Positions 1 to 56,900 of a stretch of 64,000 nt of DNA are shown here, one piece after another. Under the pieces are notes generated by a model. That model ran no database searches and was not told the origin of the DNA. It saw only the letters and a program-made list of their open reading frames with translations. The stretch lies in NCBI GenBank assembly GCA_963383645.1, contig OY726559.1:117115231-117179230 (forward strand), written 5' to 3'. Every line of letters begins with the position of its first letter. Positions within the stretch are counted from its first letter, which is position 1. The stretch is from Muscardinus avellanarius. Lineage: Eukaryota > Chordata > Mammalia > Rodentia > Gliridae. The position numbers and the translations under genes are program-made.

Positions 1-395
1 AACACTGTCAACTAAAGGAGAAAGAGGAACGAGAAATAAAACAGGACCAGGGAATGGGGTGGGGGTTGTCCTTTTGGTGCCTCTGGCCCAGAGATTCATG
101 TCAATTCGGCTAAGTCCCTATTTGGCCCCGCAGTCAACAGCAAAGGGAAGAAAAAACAAATCATTGAACAAATTGAACGATGCCCAGAGACCGCGCTGCC
201 AAGGACGGAGCACCTTCCTCTCTCTCCAGTGCGAGGTCATCTCAGCACCAGCTGAGATGCTCTGGCCAGCTCTTCTCCACCTGAGGATGGAGCCCACAAG
301 GCCACAGCCTCGGAAAAGAACAGCCTCCTTCAACGAGCACCCACACAGCTGGTCGGCTTCTAGCTCCTCCACCCACCACGATGTCCTCAATGTCA
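1..395. other. Unique 3' flanking DNA of TUFT1
   Basis: No SINE and no recognisable exon. Short open frames on both strands show no protein family I know. Confidence 0.5.
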
Positions 396-1310
396 GTTTT
401 GTTTGGGTGGTCCTAGGGATTTGACTACCGTTGAGCGCCAGTCACTGAGGCTGGCCTCGAACCTGTGATCCTCCTGTCTCTGCCAAGTACTGGGATTACA
501 GGTGTACACTAACACACGCAGCATCCTCATATCTTGGTGCTGGAAAATTTGGGTTTCACCTCTCAGAGGTGGACAACAGGATACTTGTCTTCATAAGGTG
601 CTAAAATTACTGTGTATATGTGTGTGTGTATGATCAAAGATTGAATTCAGGGGCATTCTACTTCTGATCTACACTCCCATTCCTACTTTATTATTATTTT
701 TTTGGTGGTACTGGGGATGGAACCCAGAGGCCTTCTACCTCCAGGCTACACTCCCAGACCTATTTTATATTTTATTTGGAAATAGGGTCTCTTAAGCCAG
801 CTGAGGCTGGCTTCGAACCCGCACATTCCTCCTGTCTCAGCCTCCCAAGCACGGGGATTACAAGTGTGCGCCACCACGCCCGGCTCTACTTTATTATTTT
901 TCATTTTTTTTGCAGTACTGGGGATACATTCTACTTCCAACCTGCACCCCCAGTCCTATTTTTTATTCTTTATTTTGAAACAGGGTCTCACTGAGTTGCA
1001 AAGGGCCTAAGTAGCTGAGGCTGCCCATGAACCATGATCCTCTTGTCTCAGCCTCCCAAATGTTGGGATTACAAGCCTGCACCAGTCTACGCCCAGCTCT
1101 TTATTTTTATTTTGAAACAGAGTCATATTTGGGAGGCTGAGACAAGAGGATCGCACGGGTTCGAAGCCAGCCTCAGCTACTTAGTGAGGCTCTCAGCAAC
1201 TTAGTGAGACCCTGTTTCCAAATAAGGTATAAAATAGGTCTGGGGGTATAGCCCAAAGGCAGAAAAGCCCCTGGGTTCTATCCTCAAGACCACAAAAAGA
1301 AAAGAAAAAA
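396..1310. mobile_element. Cluster of dimeric SINEs downstream of TUFT1
   Basis: Minus-strand pieces at 396-521 (B1 half only), 611-690 (ID half), 693-885 and 890-1099 (near full length), then a 5'-truncated plus-strand copy at 1127-1310. Antisense copies are read as poly-T, ID half, T-rich linker, B1 half ending CACCACGCCCGGC. Confidence 0.9.
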
Positions 1311-1376
1311 AGAAATAGAGTCATACTAGGTTGATGACAGTCTATTTGCTGAGGCTGTCCTCAAACCTGGGACCCT

Positions 1377-1594
1377 GGCCAGGTGTGGTGGCGCATGCTT
1401 GTAATCCTCGCGCTTGGGAGGCTGAGACAGGAGGATCGCGCAGGTTCAAAGCCAGCCTCAGCTATTTAGTGAGGCTCTCAGCAACTTAGTGAGACCCTGT
1501 TCCCAAATAAAATAAAATGGGTCTGGGAGTATAGCCTGGAGGTAGAAAGCCGCTGGGTTCCACCCCCAGTACCACCAAAACAAAAAACAAAAAA
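1377..1594 (+). mobile_element. Full-length dimeric SINE with 14-bp target-site duplication
   Basis: Starts GGCCAGGTGTGGTGGCG and ends after the ID half in an A-tail. AAACCTGGGACCCT flanks it at 1363-1376 and 1595-1608. It has split an older minus-strand SINE, whose halves lie at about 1310-1362 and 1609-1660. Confidence 0.92.
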
Positions 1595-1662
1595 AAACCT
1601 GGGACCCTCCTGTCTCAGCCTTCCATGTACTAGGGTTACAAGCACGCACCACCATGCCCAGC

Positions 1663-1724
1663 TTGTTTTTTTTTTGTACTGGAGATTAAACTCAGAGGCA
1701 TTCTACTTCCAAGCTACACCCTCA

Positions 1725-1789
<65 letters not shown>

Positions 1790-1896
1790 TTTTTAAACAG
1801 AAACTTACTAAGTTGCTGGGCTAACCCCAAACTTGAGATCCTCTGTCCCAGCCTCCCAAGTACTAGGATCCTAGGTGTGTACCACCACACCTGGCT
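1663..1896 (-). mobile_element. SINE interrupted by a (TA)n run
   Basis: The ID half ends at about 1724; the usual T-rich linker is replaced by (TA)n and the B1 half follows to 1896. The microsatellite evidently grew out of the linker. Confidence 0.85.
1728..1784. repeat. (AT)n microsatellite
   Basis: 57 bp of uninterrupted AT dinucleotides inside the SINE linker. Confidence 0.97.
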
Positions 1897-1970
1897 AGAA
1901 TGTGTTTTTCATCTTCCCGGAAAAGTGGAAGGAAACCAGGCCAACAGGTCAAAGAGATATAGTATCATAA

Positions 1971-1976
1971 TTTATT
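1971..1976 (-). terminator. TUFT1: Probable TUFT1 poly(A) signal AATAAA
   Basis: AATAAA on the minus strand inside unique sequence, followed by TG-rich sequence around 1940-1955 suited to a downstream element. Chosen because it is the first such signal after the stop that does not belong to a SINE. Confidence 0.5.
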
Positions 1977-2212
1977 AAATTCACCATACAAAGAATATGC
2001 CACAGAAAAAAATACAAGAACTGGAAGGAACACGGAGATTATCCAGTCCAACCCCTTATCTCATAAATGAGGGGACCACCTTAAGTCCCAGAACACCGCT
2101 GCGGACAAAGTCAGGGCGCGGGCGAAGCGCTGATCCACACAGACCTAGGGCTTCTGATTAGAAGCCAAGTGGCACCCAAGACTTAATCCATGTTTATTTA
2201 TATTACTGTTAA

Positions 2213-3050
2213 TATTTGGGGGGACTGGGGATGGAACCCAAGAGCATTCGACTTCTGAGCTACACTCCCCCTCCCAGCCCTGTTTCATTTTTTATTTGAA
2301 AACGGGGCCTTGCTAAGATGCCGAGGTTCTCAACAAATTGCTGAGGCTGGCCACGAACCTGCGATCCTCCTGTCTCAGCCTCCCAAGTACTGGGATTACA
2401 GGTGTGTGCAACCACACCTGGCTCATATTTACTTATTTTTGTGGTACTGGAGACTGAACTCAGGGGCATTCTACCGCTGAGCTATACCCCAGCACTCTTT
2501 TATTTTTTATTTTTGTGGCACTGAGGATTGAACCTAGAAGTATTTTACCTCTGAGCTACACTCCTAGCCCTATTTTATCTTTATTTTGAAACAGGGTCTT
2601 GCTACACTGACAAGAGTCTATGTTGCTGAGGCTGTTCTTGAACCTGCAATCCTCCTGTTGCAGCCTCCCAAGTACTGGGATTACTTATTTTTTATTTTAT
2701 TTCTTTTGCAGTGCTCGGGATGGAACCCAGGGGCATTCTACCTCCGAGCTACACCCCCCTGCCCTATTTTTTTTATTCTTTATTTTGAAACAGGGTCTCA
2801 CTGAGTGCAAAGGGCCTCAACTAAGTAGCTGAGGCTGTCTGCAACCCACGGTCCTCCCGTCTCAGCCTCCTAAATGCTGTGATTATAAGCGTGTGCCACC
2901 ACGCCTGGCACATATTTTTTATCTTAAGACAGGATCTCACTAAATTACTGAGGGTCTCACTAAGTTGCTGAAGCTGGCTGCGAACCTGTCATTGTCCTGT
3001 CTCAACCTCCCAACTACTGGGATTATAGGCGTGCACCGCTGTGCCTGGCT
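2213..3050 (-). mobile_element. SINE series within TUFT1 3' UTR, sense to the gene
   Basis: Full copy 2213-2424, ID halves at 2438-2493 and 2505-2580, B1 half to about 2690, full copy 2696-2909, and a B1 half to 3050. All share the gene's orientation. Confidence 0.88.
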
Positions 3051-3161
3051 TCATATTTATTTCTCATTTCTCTGTTTCATATAGGACCACGCTGATGCTT
3101 ATCTACTAAAACACAATGAGCTGCAGGGTTACAGAGAGTCAGGGTAAAAGACAAGTTATGA

Positions 3162-3381
3162 GCCGGGTGTAGTGGCGCACACTTGTAATACCCGAGCTTG
3201 GGAGGCTGAGACAGGAGGATCACACAGGTTTGAAGCCAGCCTCAGCTACTTAGTGAGGCTCTCGGCAACTTAGTGAGACCCTGTTTCCAAATAAAATAGA
3301 AAAGAGGTCTGGGAATATAGCCCACAGGGAGAAAGCCACTGGGTTCCACCCCCAGTACCACAAAAAAAAAAAAAAAAAAAA
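3162..3381 (+). mobile_element. SINE within TUFT1 3' UTR, antisense to the gene
   Basis: Full dimer ending in a long A run. AAGTTATG flanks it at 3153-3160 and 3382-3389. Opposite in orientation to the neighbouring copies. Confidence 0.9.
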
Positions 3382-3581
3382 AAGTTATGGAGCAGAGGGT
3401 TTTAGGTGAGTCGGAGAAAACCTACCCTGTCCCTAAGAGATTCCTGATCACTCGGTTCCCCCAGATGGAATACACTCAGACCTCAATATTGAAGGACAGT
3501 GTGTGCGCCTTCCTGAGGTACTGACTAGATTCTGAGGAGGAATGGGAAAGCAGCGGGGAGGACGTGCGGTAATCTCATTCT

Positions 3582-3780
3582 GGGTTGCTTTTAGTGGTAA
3601 TGGGAATTGAACCCAGAGGCACGCTACCTCCAAATTACAGCTTTAGCCCTTTTCATTTGGAATCAGGGTCCTCACTAAGTTGCTGAGGACCTAAGTTGCT
3701 GAGGCTGGCCTCGAACCTGTGATCCTCCTGTCTCAGCTTCCCAAGTACTGGGATTGCAGGTGTGCACTAGTGCGCCCGGT
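3582..3780 (-). mobile_element. SINE within TUFT1 3' UTR
   Basis: Diverged dimer; the ID half begins near 3590 and the B1 half ends in GTGCGCCCGGT at 3780. Confidence 0.8.
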
Positions 3781-4716
3781 ACAATGTCATTCTGAAATCA
3801 ACACAGCCAACAGGAACACTTTCCCCAGTTTCAAGCACATTCGAGTACCGCGTGCGCGTGAGAGAAGGCCAAGTAGAATTCTCATGTTCAATCAATTATG
3901 AGATGTAAGCAGAAACACCAATAACTTAGCAAAATAAATATAATGAGGGTTTGCTGGGACTGATATAACTCACTGAAAATAGTTATTAGGCTCTGGGTCC
4001 CTGAGATAGGGCACACGTCTCAGTATGCACCTTACGGGGAGACCCTTGAGAGATGCTGGGAGTTTTCACAGCAAAGAGTAGTCACGTGCAACTGTCCACG
4101 GCCCTAGATAATCTTCCTGCTAAAAGCTGCTCCCAGAAAGACAAAGGCTTGTCCTAGAAAGACAAGGCCGTCCAGTCATCGTTCCAGTCCCCTCCGAGCC
4201 AGTGTGTCTGCAGGAGGCTGGGGCACAGGGGCTGAGGGCGGAGCTAGAAAAAAACAAACAGCCTGTTGCTAAGAACCCAGCTGCGTTTGCAGAAGGAACA
4301 TCATTTCTGGGAATGACATGCTCCGCTGGGTCTGGACACTGCGCCTCCAGCGTTTAGGGTCAAGACAGATTTTGTTGCCTCTCCTGACCCAGCGAGAGCC
4401 TGGCTCCCGGGGCTGCTGGACTCCGGTGCAGGACAGAGGGGAGGCTCTGCTAAGAGAAAGAGGGTCACTGTGGGGATGAGGATATGGCCCTGGCTCCCGC
4501 CGGCAGGACAAATCCCCCAAGGGGCTCACGGGGTCCAGAGGAGGCGTTCACGCCCTGCCTGCCCAGCAAACAGAAGCCATGAGCTTGCGACTGGCAGAGC
4601 CCCAAGTCCTGGGTGCAGCCAGGGAACCGAGAGGAAGTTAAAGTCAGTGGTGGTACAGGAGGCAGGCTTCTCCGCAGGAGAGCGATGGCGGCCGTGGCTG
4701 GCGGTCCTCCTGCAGT

Positions 4717-51770
<47,054 letters not shown>

Positions 51771-51829
51771 CCTCTTCCCGCGAGGGCAGCGGCGCGGGCC
51801 GACCCTCTCCTCAGCCGGCCGGCGCCTAT

Positions 51830-51947
51830 CGGGCGGGCGCGCGCGGATCCGCCCCCTTATATAGGCGCGTCGGGGGCGGGCTGAAGGCAGGCCGCGCCCT
51901 AGAACGCTGTCCACCAATGAGCGAGCGAAATCGTAAAGTGGGCGGGT
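51830..51947 (-). promoter_or_regulatory. TUFT1: TUFT1 core promoter with TATA box, GC boxes and CCAAT
   Basis: On the minus strand TATATAAG lies at 51863-51856, placing a start near 51,830 and giving a 5' UTR of about 60 nt before the ATG. A GC box (GGGGGCGGG on plus) is at 51872-51880, an inverted CCAAT at 51914-51918 and another GC box (GGGCGGG) at about 51940-51946. The start site is inferred. Confidence 0.7.
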
Positions 51948-51990
51948 CCAAGAGGCCTCAAGGCACGCCCATCGGCTCTCGCTCAGATTT

Positions 51991-52790
51991 ACACAAAGGC
52001 GGGGCTTAGAGGTGATTTGGGGCTGCTTAACTGAGTAGTTTTGTCTAGGGCCTGTGCTTGTACCTAAGTATTTTTCATTCATTAGTCTAGTCTCCTTTTA
52101 CCTCTTCAAGATCTGTGTTGGCCAGAAAAACTCACCCTACATGTCTCTCTATAGAGGACGAAGAGTTGGAACCTGCACAAACTTCCATATATTCTTCCTT
52201 CCCCGTGTATCATGGCCTGTAGGCTTTGTACAGCTGAGTAAATCTTTCCTCTGCAGTAGAAAGACAGGTACCGAGGGCCAGCTCACTCAGACTAGCCTAA
52301 GCCAGTCTGGCAGGTGCCCTTCCCTGGCAAGACGCCCAGGCCAACGTCAAAGCCAGCTAGGCTCTGGGTGGGGCTTGTTTTGCAAAAGCTATTATGCCAA
52401 AGCTACCCTTATACGGTGTGAAGAGGCGGGACACATTGCCTTAAAAGGAATTCGTATTTTAAAGAAAGTATGAGTCTACACTCCTCCAGTGGTATTTACT
52501 CCCCAAGTCTAGGCCGGGATCTTGAGGGCTTAGAAGAAAGAGGGTCCAAACAGGACCCCAAAGTTTCTTCCCAGCCCAACTGCTCTGTGCAGATGCTGTC
52601 CCCTGGTCTGAGGTCCACATGGAGAGCAGGCAGGATCCGTCTGGAGGAGGTCCGGCCCACTCTTAAGTAGGAAGCACCCCATATCTGGCAATAGATTATG
52701 GCGGATGGCTAGCTCCCTCTCCAAGCCAACACAAGGGCAGGGATGGCAGAAACTTCTCTACCTTGCAGCTAAGGACTGGGTCCTATGCCA
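51991..52790. other. Unique TUFT1-upstream region
   Basis: Single-copy intergenic sequence between the TUFT1 promoter and the first SINE; a GC box (GGCGGGGC) lies near 52,000. Confidence 0.5.
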
Positions 52791-52966
52791 GCAGGGAATG
52801 GCATGGTGGCACACACCTGTAATCCCAGGACCTGGGAGGCTGAGACAAGAGGATTGAAGGTTCCCAGCCTGCCTTAGCAACTTAGCAAGACTCTGTTTCA
52901 AAATTTAAAAATAAAATAGGGTTGAGTGTGAAGTTCACACATAGATGCCCCTGGGTTCCAAACCCC

Positions 52967-53005
<39 letters not shown>

Positions 53006-53166
53006 CTGGGAGTAGCTCAGAGGTAGAATGCTCCTGGGCTCAGTCCCCATCACGAAACATAAAAAAAAAAAAAAATAATGGATGAGTGGGGCATAGTGGC
53101 TCATGCTTGTAATCCCAATACTTGGCAGATTGAGATTGAGACAGGATTGTGTGTATGCATTGTGTG

Positions 53167-53212
<46 letters not shown>

Positions 53213-53578
53213 GGGTTTCGAAGACAGCCTCAGCAAAATAGTGAGACTCTTATTAACCTAGTGAGACCCTGTTTCAAAATAAAGATGGGAGTCAGCCATG
53301 GTGGCGCACACTCATAATCCCAGTATTTGGGAGACTGAGACAGAAGGATTCCGGGTTCGTGGATAGCTCAGCTACTCAGTGAGGCCCTTTGCAACTCAGT
53401 GAGACCTTGTTTCAGAGTAAAGAATAAAAAATAGGGCTGGGGGTGTAGCTTGGAGGTAAATGACCCTGAGTTCCATCCCCAGTACTACAAAAAAAATAAA
53501 ATGAAGTAATAAAATAAGATGGGGCTGGGGCTGGAGGTATAACTCCCAGGTAGAATTCCCCTGGGTTCAATCCCCAGT

Positions 53579-53636
<58 letters not shown>

Positions 53637-53640
53637 CATG
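52790..53640 (+). mobile_element. Intergenic plus SINEs with CA/TG repeats
   Basis: Dimer 52795-52965, (CA)n 52967-53003, ID half 53005-53060, B1 pieces 53085-53280 interrupted by (TG)n 53158-53209, dimer 53295-53490, ID half 53525-53580, (CA)n 53580-53632. Confidence 0.85.
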
Positions 53641-53935
53641 TGCCTGGTAACTGAATGCTAGGAATATCTAATACACAATGGAATAAAACCCAGTTCTGGT
53701 CTGTTCCCTTCTATCCTTCAAAGAAGGATTTTTGGTTTGTTTGGTCTTGGTTTTTTTATTTTTTATTTTTTTCTATTCCCAGAAGGTTATTCAGGAGAGA
53801 GAAAAAAGTGCTATAAATACTTTCAAGTTTTCTAGGTCCTATGTGATCTATAATAAAGGACACCCAAGAGATGAGGTGAAGAATATACTCCAGCTTCAGC
53901 CTTTAAACTATTCGACAGTTAAAACAACTTCAACC
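53641..53935. other. Unique intergenic stretch
   Basis: No repeat recognised apart from T-runs. Confidence 0.45.
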
Positions 53936-55145
53936 TGGGAATGGTCGCAAACGCTTGTAATCCCAGTGCTTGGGAGTCTGACACAGGAGGATCGCAGGTT
54001 CACAGCCAGCCTCAGCTACTTAGTGAGGCCTTCCACAACTTTTTTTTTTTTTTTTTTTTTCGGGTCTGGGGCTGGAACCCAGGGGCATTTGACCTCTGAG
54101 CTACACCCCCTGCCCTATTTTTTATTCTTTATTTTGAAACCGAGTCTCACTGAGTTGCAGAGGGCCTCACTAAGTAGCTGAAGCTGTCCACGAACCACGA
54201 TCCTCCAGGTCTCAGCCTCTCAAATGCTGGGATTACAAGCATGTGCCACCACGCCTGGCGCGACAACTTTCGTTTCAAAAATTAAGACAAAAAAATGGGT
54301 TGGAGGTGTAGCTTGGAGATAGAATGCCCCTGGGTTCAATCCCCAGTACCACAAAAATAAATAATAAACATAAATAAAACAACTTCACGCCCAACATGGT
54401 GATGTACACTTATAATCTCAGTATTTAAGAGGCTGAAAAAGGAGGATTATAGGTTCAAGACCAGCCTCAGAAACTTATTTTGAAACCGGGTCTCACTGAG
54501 TTGCAGAGGGCCTCACTAAGTAGCTGAGGCTGTCTGCGAACTGCAATCCTTCAGTCTCAGCCTCTCAAATGCTGGGATTACAAGAGTGTGCCACCATGCC
54601 TGGCCAGACCTATTTTTTATTTATTTAATAGGGTCTCACTAAGTTGCAGAGGGCCTCACTAAGTAGCTGAGGCTGTCTGTGAGCCACGAGTCTCCCATCT
54701 CAGCCTCCTGAATGCTAGGATTACAAGCATGCGCCACCATACCCGGCTTGATGCACACTTTTAATCCCAGCATTTGGGAGGCTGAGACTGGAGGATCGCG
54801 GTTCACGGACAGCTACTTAGTGAGGCCCTCTATAATTTAGTGAGACCCTGTTTCAAAATAAAGAATTGAGCCGGGCGTGGTGGCGCACGCTTGTAATCCC
54901 TGCGCTTGGGAGGCAGAGACAGGAGGATCGCGCAGGTTCGAAGCCAGCTGCGCGCGTTGGCTTAGGATACCCTGTTTCCAAATAAAAATGTAAAAATAGG
55001 TCTGGGAGTGTAGCCCGGAGGTAGAAGGGCTTCCAGGAACCCTAGTACCACCAAAAAACAAAACAAAACAAAACAAAGAATTGAAAATAGGGCAGGGGGT
55101 GTACTTGGAGGCCGAATGCCCCTGGGTTTCATCCCCAGACCCGCA
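53936..55145. mobile_element. Intergenic nested SINE cluster
   Basis: Plus copy 53936-54035, minus copy inserted 54036-54262, remainder 54263-54370; plus half 54385-54475; minus halves 54476-54605 and 54610-54750; plus copies 54750-54870 and 54872-55060 (GCGCGTTGGC subfamily); ID half 55085-55145. Confidence 0.82.
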
Positions 55146-55273
55146 AAATGAAAGAAAGAAAAGAAAGAAAGAGAGAAAGAAAGAAAGAAAGAAAGAAAGA
55201 ATAAAAATAAAGAATAAAAAATAGGGCTGGGAGTGTAGTTCAGAGGTAGAATGCCTACCTGGGTTCCAAGAAA

Positions 55274-55345
<72 letters not shown>

Positions 55346-55430
55346 ATAAAAATAAAGAATAAAAAATAGGGCTGGGAGTGTAGTTCAGAGGTAGAATGCC
55401 TACCTGGGTTCCATCCACAGTACTTAAAAA
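55146..55430 (+). repeat. (AAAG)n tracts and duplicated SINE ID half
   Basis: (AAAG)n 55146-55201 and 55271-55345; the ID half plus its A-rich leader occurs at about 55200-55267 and again at 55344-55412, almost unchanged. Confidence 0.88.
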
Positions 55431-55489
55431 CAAAAACAAAAAAACTTAGAACTCCAAATAAGCCAGGAAAAAGAAGACACAAGACTTCA

Positions 55490-56758
55490 GTATAGACATA
55501 TAATTTTAATATTTAATTTAAAATAAAGGCTGGGTTGGATTGGGAGAGTGTGTCTGATTTGCAGAAGAATATAAGAATTTTTTTCTCCTTAAATCATGAA
55601 ATTACAAGTCATTGTAGAGAAGAGCCATCTTTCACAGGCTCCCAACAGAACCTGCTTTGGAAAGCAGAGAGATGAATCCTCTCCTTTACCTCCTCCCCAC
55701 AGGGTCGCCCGTCCCCCAAACCCAAAAGAGGGATACGTTTCTCCATTGTCTCTTCCTATCCCCACCAAGAGGCAGCTTCTCCCGCCAGGCAAAGCCCTGA
55801 ATCAGGGCTGGTTCCTGAGGAAACGAGGCTCCTGGGTTCCCCTCTGTGGCTAGAGAAGCCACAGGGCCTGGGGACCTTGGCTTTTGGGACTTGTATGGGA
55901 GCTGCCAGGGTTCCCAAGTGCCACCACCTTATGACCACCCCAGCCGCCAAGGAGGAAGAGAAGGAAGGATGAAGGCCGTGAGCAGGGCCAGGCCCCTGCC
56001 ACCTTCCCAAAGTCCCTCTCCTGGGGCTCTGTAGCGCAGTCGCTGGGCACAGGGCAGGCTGAGGGCCCCGGCGGGGAAGAGTGTTTCTGGAGAGGTATGA
56101 GTGTGTACAGGTTAAAAATATAGGCAAGCAGAGCATCCTTATCTCCTCGCCCTGGCTAAGGCACTGAGTGGAAGGGAGGAAGGGGTGGAATGGGATGTGG
56201 GAGAGGGTGAAGACTACAATACAGGGCTGGGAGGGGTGTGGGCCCCCGAAGGGCCCCACAATTGTGCAAAGAGAAACATGTGAGAAGTGGGTGGAGCCAC
56301 GCCTGCGTGTCCATTACCCAAGATGCCTCCTCACCCTGCTCCAGAGTGGGAGAAAAAGAGGCTGCAGGAATCCAGGGAGCAGAACAGCATCGGGCATTTC
56401 CCTGAGCCATAGGGTTAAGGGCTAAAGAAATAAAGCTTTATACACATGGCAGCAGTGATCGCTACGCTTTCCTCGCCGGCCCGCCTCAGTCTATGTATAT
56501 GCTGACTGTCCTGCCATTGCAAGGACTAGAAGGAGGGGTTGGCGTGGAAGGGAAGCGCTCTGCGGGCCCGGAATGCCCGCTCGTCCTGCGGGGAGGCCAG
56601 GTCCACCCAGCAGCTTGCTCCGGGTGCCTTCCTGATCGCCATCACTGAAGCCTTGCCTGTCTTTGGTGTGATAACTGGGTCACCCGCAGGAAGAGGAGCT
56701 GAGGCAGGCGGGGCAGAGCTCAGCAGGGCGGGGCAGGGCTGTTCTGGACCCTGAGACG
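55490..56758 (-). other. CGN: CGN 3' UTR
   Basis: About 1.27 kb of SINE-free sequence between the CGN stop and two ATTAAA signals. Length fits the gene, and the sequence changes abruptly to SINE tails below about 55,450. The exact cleavage point is inferred. Confidence 0.75.
55505..55517 (-). terminator. CGN: CGN poly(A) signals (two ATTAAA)
   Basis: On the minus strand ATTAAA occurs at 55517-55512 and 55510-55505 in an A/T-rich stretch. These are the last candidate signals before repeats begin. Confidence 0.6.
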
Positions 56759-56900
56759 CTAACAGGAGCTGGTCTGAAGGTTGCTCTCCGTAAGTAGCGA
56801 CGCGATGGACGAGGGGTCGTAGACACTGTCAAACTCCTCATCTGAGCTCAGGCCCTCGTGTTTGAGGGTGGCCTCGGCGGCTGAGCGGGAAGCTTTGCGC
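56759..56900 (-). CDS. CGN: CGN last coding exon, globular tail and stop
   Basis: Completes the Trp codon, then [46 protein letters not shown] and TAG at 56761-56759. The [14 protein letters not shown] block is acidic with several potential phospho-sites and is diagnostic for cingulin. Confidence 0.97.

Larger units (their letters stand above)
1950..4716 (-). other. TUFT1: TUFT1 3' UTR (probable extent)
   Basis: From the TGA to the first credible AATAAA outside a SINE. About 2.77 kb, of which roughly 1.25 kb is SINE: copies around 2213-3050 and 3582-3780 on the minus strand (sense to the gene) and one at 3162-3381 on the plus strand (antisense). The non-repeat parts are 3781-4716, 3390-3580, 3051-3160 and 1960-2200. 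The end is inferred; transcripts could also stop at AATAAA-like sites inside the SINEs. Confidence 0.6.
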
